This document shows positions 25,364 to 37,474 of a DNA stretch of 64,000 nt, piece by piece. Position 1 is the first letter of the stretch, and the number at the start of each line of letters is the position of its first letter. The notes beneath the pieces were generated by a model. That model saw only the letters and a list, made by a program, of their open reading frames with translations. It searched no databases and was not told where the DNA came from. This stretch comes from Archegozetes longisetosus (taxonomy: Eukaryota; Arthropoda; Arachnida; Sarcoptiformes; Trhypochthoniidae). The stretch covers positions 11,073,172 to 11,137,171 of the forward strand of contig JAEMBT020000008.1 in NCBI GenBank assembly GCA_018873245.2, written 5' to 3'. The translations under genes were made by a program, and so were the position numbers.

Positions 25364-25555
25364 TTGTCCAACTACATTTTCTTAAACTTAAAGAACGGCC
25401 TAAATGCAAGTGCTTTGAATAAGTTTAAATCAAGTGATAATTTCTCCTTCAATCATAAATTAATTGATTGGTATCAAAAACATTTTGGTGTCACACTTAA
25501 CGACTTACGAACAGAAAGAATACTAAACGAGTTCGACCTTAGACATGAATACTAG
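25364..25555 (+). other. Unrecognised conserved short reading frame, right arm
   Basis: Partner of 6227-6418: a 63-residue frame with the peptide HKLIDWYQKHFGVTLNDLR. It starts at TTG, so it would have to be an internal exon or a relic. The family is unknown. Confidence 0.3.
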
Positions 25556-26471
25556 AATACTTAAAAAGGATCAAATCTTCTTTGAACCTAATTTCCTCTG
25601 ACCAGAAACGTGTTAAATGGGTTTTACACAGTTTTTGAAATCAAACAGCTTCAAATTATTAATTGTATGAAATTTTGCAAAACTTTGAACTTAAGCCTTA
25701 TCTATATTGAGTACTTTATTTTTGGAATCTATTATAATACACTATTTACTATTATAATATGATTCTTTCAGATTAAGAACATTAATTATTTAGAAAATTG
25801 ATTGACTACCTTCTATAAAAGGACAAAATGGTGGTTATGACAGACACTTGTAGACATTCGTAAACAGTCTAAGAGTAACGTCATGATCTACGGCCAAGAG
25901 ATTGAAAAATTAAAAGACAATAACATAAATAGGAACAAACTCTCTCAAAAGAACTAGTCCATAAACAATTTCTACAAAAATGTGAATATAGTTTCTTTCT
26001 AAGATCTAAAATCCAATTAATTGACTGCATGTCTCGTTACCTCTGATTTAATTGAATGTAATCTTAGGACATAGGACCTTGACAACGAAATCTTTTATAT
26101 CATTTACAGTTTTGATTTTCTTTTTAAATCAATAACTTTTTAAAATTCAAGTACTAAAGCTAAAGTATTTATACCTAACTTGAATCTAATTCATATGAGC
26201 TTCTAATATTTTTTATCTTGATTTTTAATTAATTACCTTTTAACCATATTTATAAATCGCATTAATATTTCATTAGTTACAAGAAGCATTCCTTGATATT
26301 TATCAACTAAACACATAACCCAATCTTTAAAGAAAGTGAACTATCAACACCTTCAGGCACAACCTACATTTACTAAGCACATGCCCAAGTAACGAACTAA
26401 TTTTACTTTAAAATATCATGTTCTTCTTTAATTCAGTGTTATTTTTCATTCAATAAAATCCATGAGAAATA

Positions 26472-26478
26472 TATAAAA
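26472..26478 (+). promoter_or_regulatory. TATA-like box of NRF copy C2
   Basis: TATAAAA 240 bases upstream of the ATG at 26,718. A CAG|GTTAAG donor-like site at 26,636 and a CTTCAG acceptor-like site just before the ATG suggest a short untranslated first exon. Confidence 0.4.
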
Positions 26479-26717
26479 CCTGTTTTCATAACACAAACTT
26501 TGTTAATAATAAATTCTAATATTATTTTAAGTTTTAGTGCTAATTTCTACACTCTTAAGTAAAAGTCTCGGATATTAGAATATTTCAACTTTAGTGTTAA
26601 TTTGTGAATTAATTGTTCAATTTTTACATTTGATCAGGTTAAGAACTGGATTATTTTTAAATTATATCTTTAATAGTCTCAATCAATAATTTCAAAAATA
26701 CTCATAAGACTTCAGTT

Positions 26718-29700
26718 ATGTGTTTATTGAAAAAGATATTAAGTGTTTTGGTTATTTCAACCGTTTTTCTGAGTCCTACTGATTGTATCGATAATAGTGA
26801 TAACAGTAATAATTCCTATACTGGGAAATGGATCAAGATTTTAGACAATATTGAAAGTATTTTCAAATCTCAAACTGACCAACTCTTGGCTCAATTGGGT
26901 TCTATCAAGAATGGTTTGAATGTTTCGTCAGAATGTATCACAAGTATTGAACGTCTATTACTTAGAGCTACAAAAGATGAATGGGCTCTGAAAAGTGAGA
27001 CCTAATGATATATTAAACGCCGAAATGTGACTTTTCGTTAAAAATCACACTCGCAACCAGTTAAGTTAAGGTTAGACATAGAAGTTTTCAAATTCAATTA
27101 TTTCAACTGTAAGATAAATGGTTTTCGAACGTTAGACTTAACTAATAGAATATTAGTGGTGAGCGTGATTTTCAACAATATAAGTCAAAGTTCGTCAGTA
27201 AAACTATTTCTACACACAGTTTAAATATTGTAAATATATTTGTACATAATATACATGAAAAGAACTTTTCCAATGTTTTCTCTCCAGAGGTTTTCAAATA
27301 GATTAACTTTAAATTGATGTTAGTTAACGAACTTTTATCAAATAGTGTGGGACTCAATGGGTCGCTGGCCCTCAGGTTTCGTCAGCGGTTCGTTTTCATC
27401 ATTCGGAGATTATGACCAATGTTTGTCTATAAAGGATGAGAGAAATAGTTTTCCCATCAGTGGAAAGTATTGTTTCCTAGAATTACGTCCACCAAAACCA
27501 GTGCACAAAATAAATCTGAATAACACGAAATATCAGAATTATTATTATGAATCTGTTATCAACTATTGGGTCAAAATGGATGGATTCGCTCCTTTGGCTA
27601 ATGGGATCTGTTTGCCATCCGTTTGTACTGATAATGAGATTCAACAGATATTGGCTAAGAGTAAGTGTTTTAACTCTATTCAAATTCTAAGATTTTGAAA
27701 ATGAAAGCATCAAAGGTTTTGTCATTTATCAATTGCTTTCTATTACTTTATGATTAAACGTAAGTCTTGACCTCATTGTCTGAATTAAGACTGAGAGTGA
27801 AATACTGTTCCACACAAGAAGACATTGACGAAAAACCTCTGAAATTTGGACAAAAATTGCTATGTATACTAATGCTATATCATGTTTGAAATGCAAATAA
27901 ACGTGTTATCCCTGAAATTTTAAATCGTAATCTCAGTTGAAAAATAACGCAAAAACTGATAGAAAAGTTCTTCGGAGATAAACTTTAAGGCCGATATGCA
28001 CAAGTCGAGACTGAACTAAAACTCTTTTAAACATTAGTTGTGCAATCAGGTTTATAACGCGTTTCGGATTTAAAGTCGGTTTTAAGACTTGAAATCTTTG
28101 TAAATAGAATTGTGCATACGGGCCTAAATTTTTTATTGCATTTCAAGCTATAAATTGAATTTAATGAACTATTGATTTGAAATTATTTTTAAGAACCATC
28201 ATTTCGGTAAACGTGATTCTTATAGTAATCGGAACTTTGTTGAAATATCTCAACTTCAGTAATGAATCATTTGTTATAAGACTTTTAGAATGCTATTCAT
28301 TTGTGAATAATAACAAAATATTATTTAAAATCAATACAACAAAGAACAGAGAAGGACAATTTAAATATATTCATGGCCTAAGAGTTATATCAATATTTTG
28401 GATACTTATTGGTCATATCTATGCACTGAACCTGATTCTTTTCCCAATGTCTGAAAAAGTATCACCTCTTTCACGTTTAATTGATGTCAGAACAATGATT
28501 CGGTATTTGACAACTCATTTTATAGCAAATGGTGGATTAGCAGTCGAAACATTTTTTATAATCAGGTTAGTATCGTTCAATTAAACAATAACCTAGCATA
28601 AAATATTCTATAAGATGTTGAAATTGTTCTTATTTTTCTACTTTAGTGGTTTTCTGGCTATATACTCAATTTTACCGCATTTTAAAAAGAATCCAATAAA
28701 TATATTCCAATTTATTTTACTTCGGTGGTTGAGGTAATTGATTGCTTTTTGAGAGCAATCTTGTTTTGAAAGTAAATTTTGATAGTCATTTATGTTTAAA
28801 AAATCAAAACTGTTAAAAAACTAACTAAAACCTTCATAATGAACTCGATGTTAAAATTAGATTCAGTGCGCCAACAGTTGGAATGTTATGCTTCATAATA
28901 ATTTGGCCGTTGTTCGGTTCTGGTCCTTTATTTCACCCACAATTCACAGACAAAATAACAGACCCGTGTTATAACTCGTGGTGGACTAACCTACTATTCA
29001 TCAACAATTGGATGAATCCCTCTATCATGGTATACAACATCTCGAATCACTAAAATATAACAATTTGATTTAAACTTTGGATTTGATAGTGCAATAGCAT
29101 AACGTGGTATTTGAGTTGCGATTTTCAACTTTATATACTTTTATATTTCACCATTTATTTCTATTATCGGAGACCAGTATTAAGCAAATTATACATAGTT
29201 TTAATGGTAATTCTTGGTTTCACTGTTCCCGTATTGATCGTGTTGGCGGGTATTTCAGATGCTCCCAATCCAGCAACCTTTTTCCATCTTGAAAATAAGT
29301 AAAAACTGCTAAGGCTCAATTCAGATTACATTTCACATAAAGATCATAACAATTCTTTTTTAATCAAGGTACCCAGCAGAAAAGATCGGAATATTTGTAT
29401 ACGCGACTTATAATCATTTGATTCCATACTTCTTTGGTGTAATTCTAGGCTTGATTTTGATCAGAAAAACTCAAATCCACATAAAACCTGTAAGATAAAA
29501 GATTTGAGAAAATATCATCAACAACAATACGAATTAAATTCATAGACTTGTTTTTTTAAATAACCATTTAGATAACTCGTTGGATATTATGGATAGTATT
29601 GCTTCCCTTAACCATTTTAATACCCTTTTCATCTTATGGTTTAGTACAAACCGAAACAATAGTTGATATTCCGTTACAAACTGCTATAATGTTTGGTGTA

Positions 29701-30176
29701 ATCAGAGTCTTATGGTCATCAGGAGTGACGTGGATTTGTTACGAATTCGCAACCGGTAGAGGAGGCCTTATAAATAAACTACTCTCGAGTAATTGTTTGC
29801 AACCATTGAGTCGCTTAACATTTTGCATATATCTCATACATATCGTTCCCATTTGGTACAACTTTTCACAATGAGAAGTCCAATTACCTCAAGTCAAAAG
29901 ATCTTGTGAGTATTAGTAGTTTGACAAATGCAATTTAATTATAATATCTTGATGATTTAATTTGTTCTTTGTCTATTTTAGGTTTTTATAGCATGTGCTG
30001 ATGCCGTTCAATCGATATTTTTGTCTTACCTGTTATATTGTACTTTTGAAGCCCCTTATGTGAACATTTGCAAATTAATATTCAAGCCATCGATTAATAA
30101 ACACTCACATGACGACGAAAATGCCAATCGGATCACGGTTGAACTCACCGAACCCAAAAATGACTCTAATATGTGA
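26718..30176 (+). pseudogene. NRF-6-like O-acyltransferase, copy C2 (C-terminus frameshifted)
   Basis: Exons: 26718-26994 (signal peptide; ATG after a TTCAG acceptor), 27346-27660, a small one about 27798-27863 (KYCSTQEDIDEK), about 28190-28565, 28647-28733, 28861-29029, 29090-29298, 29369-29489, 29572-29905 and 29982-30176. The reading runs NRF domain (ALK|MWDSMGRWPSGF; Cys residues; NGICLPSVC), then acyltransferase-3 helices with family motifs: HGLRVISIFWILIGH, FFIISGFLAIY, GPLF...CYNSWWTNLLFINNW, TWYLSCDFQ, LQPLSRLTFCIYLIH. Phases agree at every junction except around the small third exon. Exon 29572-29905 has two one-base losses relative to C3, giving a TGA at 29,872-29,874 and loss of the last helix and tail. 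It is thus probably non-functional, though earlier exons are open. Membrane location is expected. Confidence 0.85.
27986..28128. mobile_element. 143-bp MITE in the NRF intron, C2 copy
   Basis: Same element and position as 3,651-3,793 (inverse). The ends are TTAAGGCCGATATGCACAA and TTGTGCATACGGGCCTAA. Confidence 0.65.
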
Positions 30177-30209
30177 AAATCTGCGAAAAATAAAACAATT
30201 TCTTTAATA

Positions 30210-32465
30210 AATCGTCACCTGAGTGTTATAATGCGCTAATTCGGAAAAGTATGTTATTGATAGATTTGAGTTCATAGTTTAAAATCCAAACCCCAACAAG
30301 CTATAAAAGCTGTATAATTCGTCATACAATATTTGATATAGAAGTATTTAGATTTTATATTGTTGTTTTTATGTTGTTTATGTGTTTTATATATTGAATA
30401 TTTTAATCCTGCAACTTCCTAACTACCTGTAATCGGAACCTCATTTTTGAGTTAACGCTTTCTGGCTCCGAAAACTTCATAAATTCTCAGTACTTTAATA
30501 CGTGAACTCAATTCAATTAAAAAAATACTTACATATAAATGAAATATCGTAAGAATATAAACGAACTTTATTGAAAAACTTTTAGAATTTATTGATTTGG
30601 AGTTTATTTTTAAACATACACATTGATGGCAGCACGTCAATTCAGTACGTACAAATTCAGCGCATTTGAAAATCTTACGAAAATTTGAATGTGAATAACT
30701 CTTGAAGCGTTCATCTGATATGCTTAAGACTTATATTTCTTGTAACTGTGTACGAACCCCTTTGAAATGATGTGCATACCACCATCTATTCCAATAGATC
30801 CACCGATAAACATGTGTGATATGTACATCACTTCAAAGGATTTTGCACACAGTTTCCAGAAATTAAGCATATCAGATGAACGCTTTAAGGGTTATTCATT
30901 TTTGAAATATTGAATACCACTGTTTAAAAATGAATTAAATATAAGATAACAAGTGTTTCGAACTAGTTATGCAGCCTTTATCGGTATCCATTGTGGTTCT
31001 GATGGCAATTGTATGTAAAACAATTGATCAAAGTTTGAAAACTTTCAAAATATTCTTGTTGAAGGTTTTCTTTAAGCGGTAGAAATCTGTCAGACTTTTA
31101 TTGTCAACTATTATACATTATTTTGGTAAAATATACTTCCTGTGAGCACTTAATAATCTAAAGGTCTTTCCCTAACATAAATTGACGATAAACGTGCGCT
31201 GAATAGGCGTCGAACCGTTCAAGTGATTAACATTCAGAGAGACTAGTAAGATCTTAAAACCAGATAATGAGGGTTAAGCCTTGATTCTGTATGAAATGGG
31301 TTCAAGATGTTATTTTCTTTCAGATTTTATACATGAAATAATTGATTTAATGTTTACATAAAACATTTTCACAGTTAGCGCAATGTAGTAATGAGGTGAC
31401 GAAATATGTTCTCAAGAATTTGATGAAAACTATTCCTTCTGATTTTTTATGCTTATGGTTTTTGTCAAAACTATTATAATTGGATTTACAGGTGTTATTC
31501 AATTCAAGTTTTTGAGGATTTCTATAAGATATATTACTCATATTTTTGAGAAGATTATCACCTAATTTTCTTTTAGTACATAATATCATAATTTACTAAT
31601 GAACTGATAACAATATTTGATAACATGAGAAATTAACATGCTCTGAGTTGCGTAACATTTTAATAATAGTCCTCTAAAAAATCATTAATTTCAAATAAAA
31701 AACTTATTCATATTTTATACTTCATAGTCAAACTTTAGTTTGAATTTTACTATTAAACATTGAATTTAGTTTGTGTGAAACCAGTTCTAAAGTAATAAAT
31801 TGTATAACGTAATATGTTATCCACCAAAAATGATATAGTTTAGTTTTTAATCAGCTATTTTTTAGAAAGTATGCTGCAGTTATGGTCATCAACTAATTGA
31901 TAATTAACTTTGAGGTTAATGTAAAAGTAGTACCCATAAAGAATAAATTGCTGTATGGAATAGCTTAGAGCTAATGCAACTGAAGAAAGTATTGCAGATG
32001 CTCGAATGTATGATCTTAGAAACGGTATCACTTACATTCGTGAGTCCAATACTTTTAAACTAAACTAAACTGGGTATGGTTGGTAAGATTGCAATTAGTT
32101 GGATAAGTCAATGACGGACACACAAGTATTCATATTTTGTAACATTAAGTGACTAGTTACGAACTTTTTTATTACTATTATTAAACTAAAGCAATTTCAA
32201 TGAAATAAATGAAGCACTACTTATCTATTTTATCATTAAAAGTTCAAACGCAAGGAATTAAGTTTTTTATCTGTATATTAAAGTTGAAACGTCAAATTCT
32301 GCCTAAAGTTGAACTACAATTTGCATTAAAGGTCACATGTTTCTAACAAATTGTTTACATCAAAATATTTATGATATGAAAGGTGTTAAATATAATTGAG
32401 TTGAAGCTTATTAACTGTTGTCAAATAATTGTGCTATTGGATGAATTTCGGATTAGCGCCTGCGA
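30210..32465. other. Spacer between C2 and C3, no gene seen
   Basis: Homology between C2 and C3 ends near 30,210 and resumes at 32,468. The interval is AT-rich and holds one long hairpin (30,693-30,897) and unsupported frames at 30452-30640 and 31347-31589. I recognise no gene in it. Confidence 0.5.
30693..30897. repeat. 205-bp hairpin, MITE-like
   Basis: The outer arms (30,693-30,727 and 30,864-30,897; core GCGTTCATCTGATATGCTTAA) and a second pair further in (around CCCTTTGAAATGATGT / ACATCACTTCAAAGG) fold almost the whole length back on itself. It is probably a foldback MITE. Confidence 0.65.
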
Positions 32466-33030
32466 AAATTGATTGACTAACTTCTATAAAAGGACAAAAT
32501 AATGGCTATGACAGACACTTGTAGACATTCGTAAACAGTCTAAGAGCTAACGTCATGATCTACGGCCAAGAGATTGAAAAATAAAAGAAAATAATATAAA
32601 TAGGAACAAACTTTCTCTTAAAAGAACTATTCCTTAAACAATTTCTACAAAAGTGTGAATATAGTTTCTTTCTAAGATCTGTAATTCCAATAAATTGACT
32701 GCATCACTCGTTACCTCTGATTTAATTGAAGGTAATCTTATGACATAGGACCTTGACAACGAAATCATTTAATCATTTACAGTTTTGATTTTCTTTTTAA
32801 ATCAATAATTTTTAAAATTCAAGCACTAAAGCTAAAGTGTCTACCTTGAATCTAATTCATATGAGCTTCTAAGATTTATATTACCTTGTTTTTTAAGCAA
32901 TTGCCTTTTAACTACATCTATAAATCGCATTAATATTTCATTAGTTACAAGAAGCATTCCTTGATATTTATCAACTAAAAACATAACCCAATCCTTAAAG
33001 AAAGTGAACTATCAACACCTTCAGGCACAA

Positions 33031-33657
33031 GTAATGCTGCGCGTTTTTAGACTTTGGACTTTAGACTATTTCTAAAGTCTAGAAAAAATTTTAGACCATG
33101 CCTAAAGTCTAAGTCTAAAGTCTTAAACTATTTTAGACTTTTAGACCTCAACAAAAAAGATTTTAAAGTAACAACTTTCTGAGAAATTTAATATATTGAA
33201 TTATCATATAAAATCAAAAGATAGTATCTTTTATTTATTTGACACGATGTTTTCAACGTTTTATTACAATAGTTCAATGAATGGGTCATAGAGACCATTT
33301 TAAACTTATTGTAGTTATCAATAAGTTATAACTTGAAAAGAACTTCAAAATAGATTCAGAGGATGAAGCTGCAGTTTGAGAAAGTGATGAGTGTTGAAAA
33401 ATCTCAAAGAAAGTCATGCAAATAGGGTCATTTTGAAAAAGAATAGAATGTAAGTTTTGTTCTAAAGATTTCAGTGAAAAAACAGGAATCGATTCCCTTC
33501 GATATCATCAAAAATCACAAATTATTGAAATTTGTTGGGTCTAAAAGTCTAATCTAAGTCTAAAGCTTTAGATTAAGTCTAAAGGCTAAACAAAATTTTA
33601 GACTTGAAATCTAAAGTCTAGAGCTTTAGACGCCAAATCTAGACTTTGCGCAGCATT
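33031..33657. mobile_element. hAT-type MITE with 8-bp TSD and a BED-finger remnant
   Basis: Ends are TAATGCTGCGC and GCGCAGCATTA. AGGCACAA flanks both sides (33,023-33,030 and 33,658-33,665). C2 and L have a single AGGCACAA at the same place, so this is a filled site with two empty sisters. Both ends are filled with TCTAAAGTCTA-type repeats. The centre near 33,447-33,540 reads ECKFCSKDFSEKTGIDSLRY and then HQKS, a BED zinc-finger-like C-x2-C piece, pointing to derivation from an autonomous hAT transposon. Confidence 0.8.
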
Positions 33658-33774
33658 AGGCACAACTTATATTTACTAAGCGCATGCCCAAGTAACGAAC
33701 TAATTTTACTTTAAAATATCATGTTCTTCTTTAATTCAGTGTTATTTTTCATTCAATAAAATCCATGAGAAATA

Positions 33775-33781
33775 TATAAAA
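33775..33781 (+). promoter_or_regulatory. TATA-like box of NRF copy C3
   Basis: TATAAAA in the same context and distance (about 240 bases) to the ATG as in C2 and L. The MITE at 33,031-33,657 sits only about 120 bases upstream of it. Confidence 0.4.
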
Positions 33782-34020
33782 CCTGTTTTCATAACACAAA
33801 CTTTGTTAATAATAAATTCTAATATTATTTTAAGTTTTAGTGCTAATTTCTACACTCTTAAGTAAAAGTCTCGGATATTAGAATATTTCAACTTTAGTGT
33901 TAATTTGTGAATTAATTGTTCAATTTTTACATTTGATCAGGTTAAGAACTGGATTATTTTTAAATTATATCTTTAATAGTCTCAATCAATAATTTCAAAA
34001 ATACTCATAAGACTTCAGTT

Positions 34021-37000
34021 ATGTGTTTATTGAAAAAGATATTAAGTGTTTTGGTTATTTCAACCGTTTTTCTGAGTCCTACTGATTGTATCGATAATAG
34101 TGATAACAGTAATAATTCCTATACTGGGAAATGGATCAAGATTTTAGACAATATTGAAAGTATTTTCAAATCTCAAACTGACCAACTCTTGGCTCAATTG
34201 GGTTCTATCAAGAATGGTTTGAATGTTTCGTCAGAATGTATCACAAGTATTGAACGTCTATTACTTAGAGCTACAAAAGATGAATGGGCTCTGAAAAGTG
34301 AGACCTAATGATATATTAAACGCCGAAATGTGACTTTTCGTTAAAAATCACACTCGCAACCAGTTAAGTTAAGGTTAGACATAGAAGTTTTCAAATTCAA
34401 TTATTTCAACTGTAAGATAAATGGTTTTCGAACGTTAGACTTAACTAATAGAATATTAGTGGTGAGCGTGATTTTCAACAATATAAGTCAAAGTTCGTCA
34501 GTAAAACTATTTCTACACACAGTTTAAATATTGTAAATATATTTGTACATAATATACATGAAAAGAACTTTTCCAATGCTTTCTCTCAGAGGTTTTCAAA
34601 TAGATTAACTTTAAATTGATGTTAGTTAACGAACTTTTATCAAATAGTGTGGGACTCAATGGGTCGCTGGCCCTCAGGTTTCGTCAGCGGTTCGTTTTCA
34701 TCATTCGGAGATTATGACCAATGTTTGTCTATAAAGGATGAGAGAAATAGTTTTCCCATCAGTGGAAAGTATTGTTTCCTAGAATTACGTCCACCAAAAC
34801 CAGTGCACAAAATAAATCTGAATAACACGAAATATCAGAATTATTATTATGAATCTGTTATCAACTATTGGGTCAAAATGGATGGATTCGCTCCTTTGGC
34901 TAATGGGATCTGTTTGCCATCCGTTTGTACTGATAATGAGATTCAACAGATATTGGCTAAGAGTAAGTGTTTTAACTCTATTCAAATTCTAAGATTTTGA
35001 AAATGAAAGCATCAAAGGTTTTGTCATTTATCAATTGCTTTCTATTACTTTATGATTAAACGTAAGTCTTGACCTCATTGTCTGAATTAAGACTGAGAGT
35101 GAAATACTGTTCAACACAAGAAGACATTGACGAAAAACCTCTGAAATTTGGACAAAAATTGCTATGTATACTAATGCTATATCATGTTTGAAGTGCAAAT
35201 AAACGTGTTATCCCTGAAGTTTTAAATCGTAATCTCAGTTGAAAAATAATGCAAAAACTGATAGAAAAGTTCTTCAGAGATAAACTTTAAGGCCGATATG
35301 CACAAGTCGAGACTGAACTAAAACTCTTTTAAACATTAGTTGTGCAATCAGGTTTATAATGCGTTTCGGATTTAAAGTCAGTTTTAAGACTTGAAATCTT
35401 TGTAAATAGAATTGTGCATACGGGCCTAAATTTTTTTATTGCATTTCAAGCTATAAATTGAATTTAATGAACTATTGATTTGAAATTATTTTTAAGAACC
35501 ATCATTTCGGTAAATGTGATTCTTATAGTAATCGGAACTTTGTTGAAATATCTCAACTTCAGTAATGAATCATTTGTTATAAGACTTTTAGAATGCTATT
35601 CATTTGTGAATAATAACAAAATATTATTTAAAATCAATACAACAAAGAACAGAGAAGGACAATTTAAATATATTCATGGCCTAAGAGTTATATCAATATT
35701 TTGGATACTTATTGGTCATGTCTATGCATTAAACCCGCATTCTTTTCCTGCCGGAAAAAGTATCACCTCTTTCACGTTTAATTGATGTCAGAACAATGAT
35801 TCGGTATTTGACAACTCATTTTATAGCAAATGGTGGATTAGCAGTCGAAACATTTTTTATAATCAGGTTAGTATCGTTCAATTAAACAATAACCTAGCAT
35901 AAAATATTCTATAAGATGTTGAAATTGTTCTTATTTTTCTATTTAGTGGTTTTCTGGCTATATACTCAATTTTACCGGATTTTAAAAAGAATCCAATAAA
36001 TATATTCCAATTTATTTTACTTCGGTGGTTGAGGTAATTGGTTGCTTTTTTGGAGTAATCTTGTTTTAAAACTAAACTTTGATAGTCCTTTATATTAAAA
36101 AAATCAAAACTGTTAATATTTTAATTAAAACCTTCATAATGAACTTGCTGTTGAAATTAGATTCAGTGCGCCAACAGTTGGTATGATATGCTTCATAATA
36201 ATTTGGCCGTTGTTCGGTTCTGGTCCTTTATTTCACCCACAATTCACAGACAAAATAACAGACCCGTGCTACAATTCGTGGTGGACTAACCTACTATTCA
36301 TTAACAATTGGATGAATCCCTCTATCATGGTATACAACATCTCGAATCAGTAAAATATTGCAATTAATTGATTTAAACTTTGGATTTGATAGTGCAATAA
36401 CGGGACGTGGTATTTGAGTTGCGATTTTCAATTTCATATACTTTTATATTTTATAATTTATTTCTATTATCGGAGACCAGTATTAAGCAAATTATACATA
36501 GTATTAATGATAATTCTTGGTTTCATTGTTCCCATATTGATCGTGTTGGCAGGTATTTCAGATGCTCCCAATCCAGCAACCTTTTTCCATCTTGAAAATA
36601 AGTAAAAACCTGCTAAAGCTCAATTCAGATTACATTGCATATAAAGATTTAAATAATTTTTTCTTGAAATTAAGATTTCCAGCAGATAAGGTCACAATAT
36701 TTATACTCGCGACTTATAATCATTTGATTCCATACTTCTTTGGTGTAATTCTAGGCTTAATTTTGATCAGAAAAACTCAAATCAACATAAAATTTGTAAG
36801 AAAAAAGATTTGAGAAAGTATCAGCAATAACAACGAATTAAATTCATAGACACTTTTTGTTGAATAACTATTTAGATGACCCGTTGGACATTATGGATAG
36901 TATTGCTTCCCTTAATCATCTTAATACCCTTTTCATCTTATGGTTTAGCACAAAGTGAAACAGTTGTTGATACTCCATTACAAACTGCTATAATGTTTGG

Positions 37001-37474
37001 TGTAATCAGAGTCTTATGGTCATCAGGAGTGACGTGGATTTGTTACGAATGTGCGACTGGTAGAGGAGGCCTTATTAATAAACTACTTTCGAGTGATTGG
37101 TTGCAACCATTGAGTCGCTTAACATTTTGCATATATCTCATACATATCGTTCCCATTTGGCATAACTTTTGCACAATAAGAAGTCCAGTATTCTTAAGTC
37201 AAGAAAATTTTGTGAGTATTAGTGGGTCGATAAATTCAATTTAATTTTAAAATCTTGATGATTTTAATTTGTTCTTTGTCTATTTTAGTTTTTCATAGCG
37301 TGTGCTGATGCCGTCCAATCGATATTCTTATCTTACCAGTTATATTGTATTTTTGAAGCTCCTTATGTGAATATTTACAAATTAATATTCAAGCCATCGA
37401 TTAATAAATATTTTGATGACTGCAAAGATACCAATCGGATTACGGTTGAACACAACAAACCTAAAAAGTACTAA
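34021..37474 (+). pseudogene. NRF-6-like O-acyltransferase, copy C3 (frameshift in fourth exon)
   Basis: Same gene plan as C2. Exons: 34021-34297, 34648-34962, a small one near 35,100-35,165, about 35492-35866, 35947-36033, 36161-36329, 36393-36601, 36675-36795, 36876-37211 and 37289-37474. The 3' exons are the best preserved of the three copies: CNNGTWYLSCDFQ, FPADKVTIFILATYNH, LQPLSRLTFCIYLIH, then FFIACADAVQS and a stop at 37,472-37,474, so the last exons look complete. The lesion is in the fourth exon near 35,729-35,755. There HIYALNLILFP of C2 becomes HVYALNPHSFP followed by a changed frame and an early TGA at 35,783-35,785. Without that lesion the gene would read through. An assembly error at this spot should be excluded. 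Confidence 0.85.
35287..35429. mobile_element. 143-bp MITE in the NRF intron, C3 copy
   Basis: Third orthologous copy of the element at 3,651-3,793 and 27,986-28,128, with a few private differences. Confidence 0.65.

Larger units (their letters stand above)
20994..29075. repeat. Right arm of the large inverted repeat
   Basis: Inverse copy of 2,700-10,785 with a constant coordinate sum. Beyond about 29,075, copy L switches toward C3-like sequence, so the strict arm ends there. Within the arm, outside the listed features, 21,000-21,580, 22,090-23,587, 23,789-24,010 and 24,864-26,470 hold no recognisable gene. The weak frames 20982-21296 and 24666-24863 are not supported as genes. Confidence 0.9.

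Noticed and set aside
33031..33657. Regular TCTAAAG-type repeats resembling a repeat array
   Set aside because: The repeats are degenerate, without unique spacers, and lie within a MITE with hAT-type ends and target duplication; the genome is eukaryotic, so a CRISPR array is not plausible.
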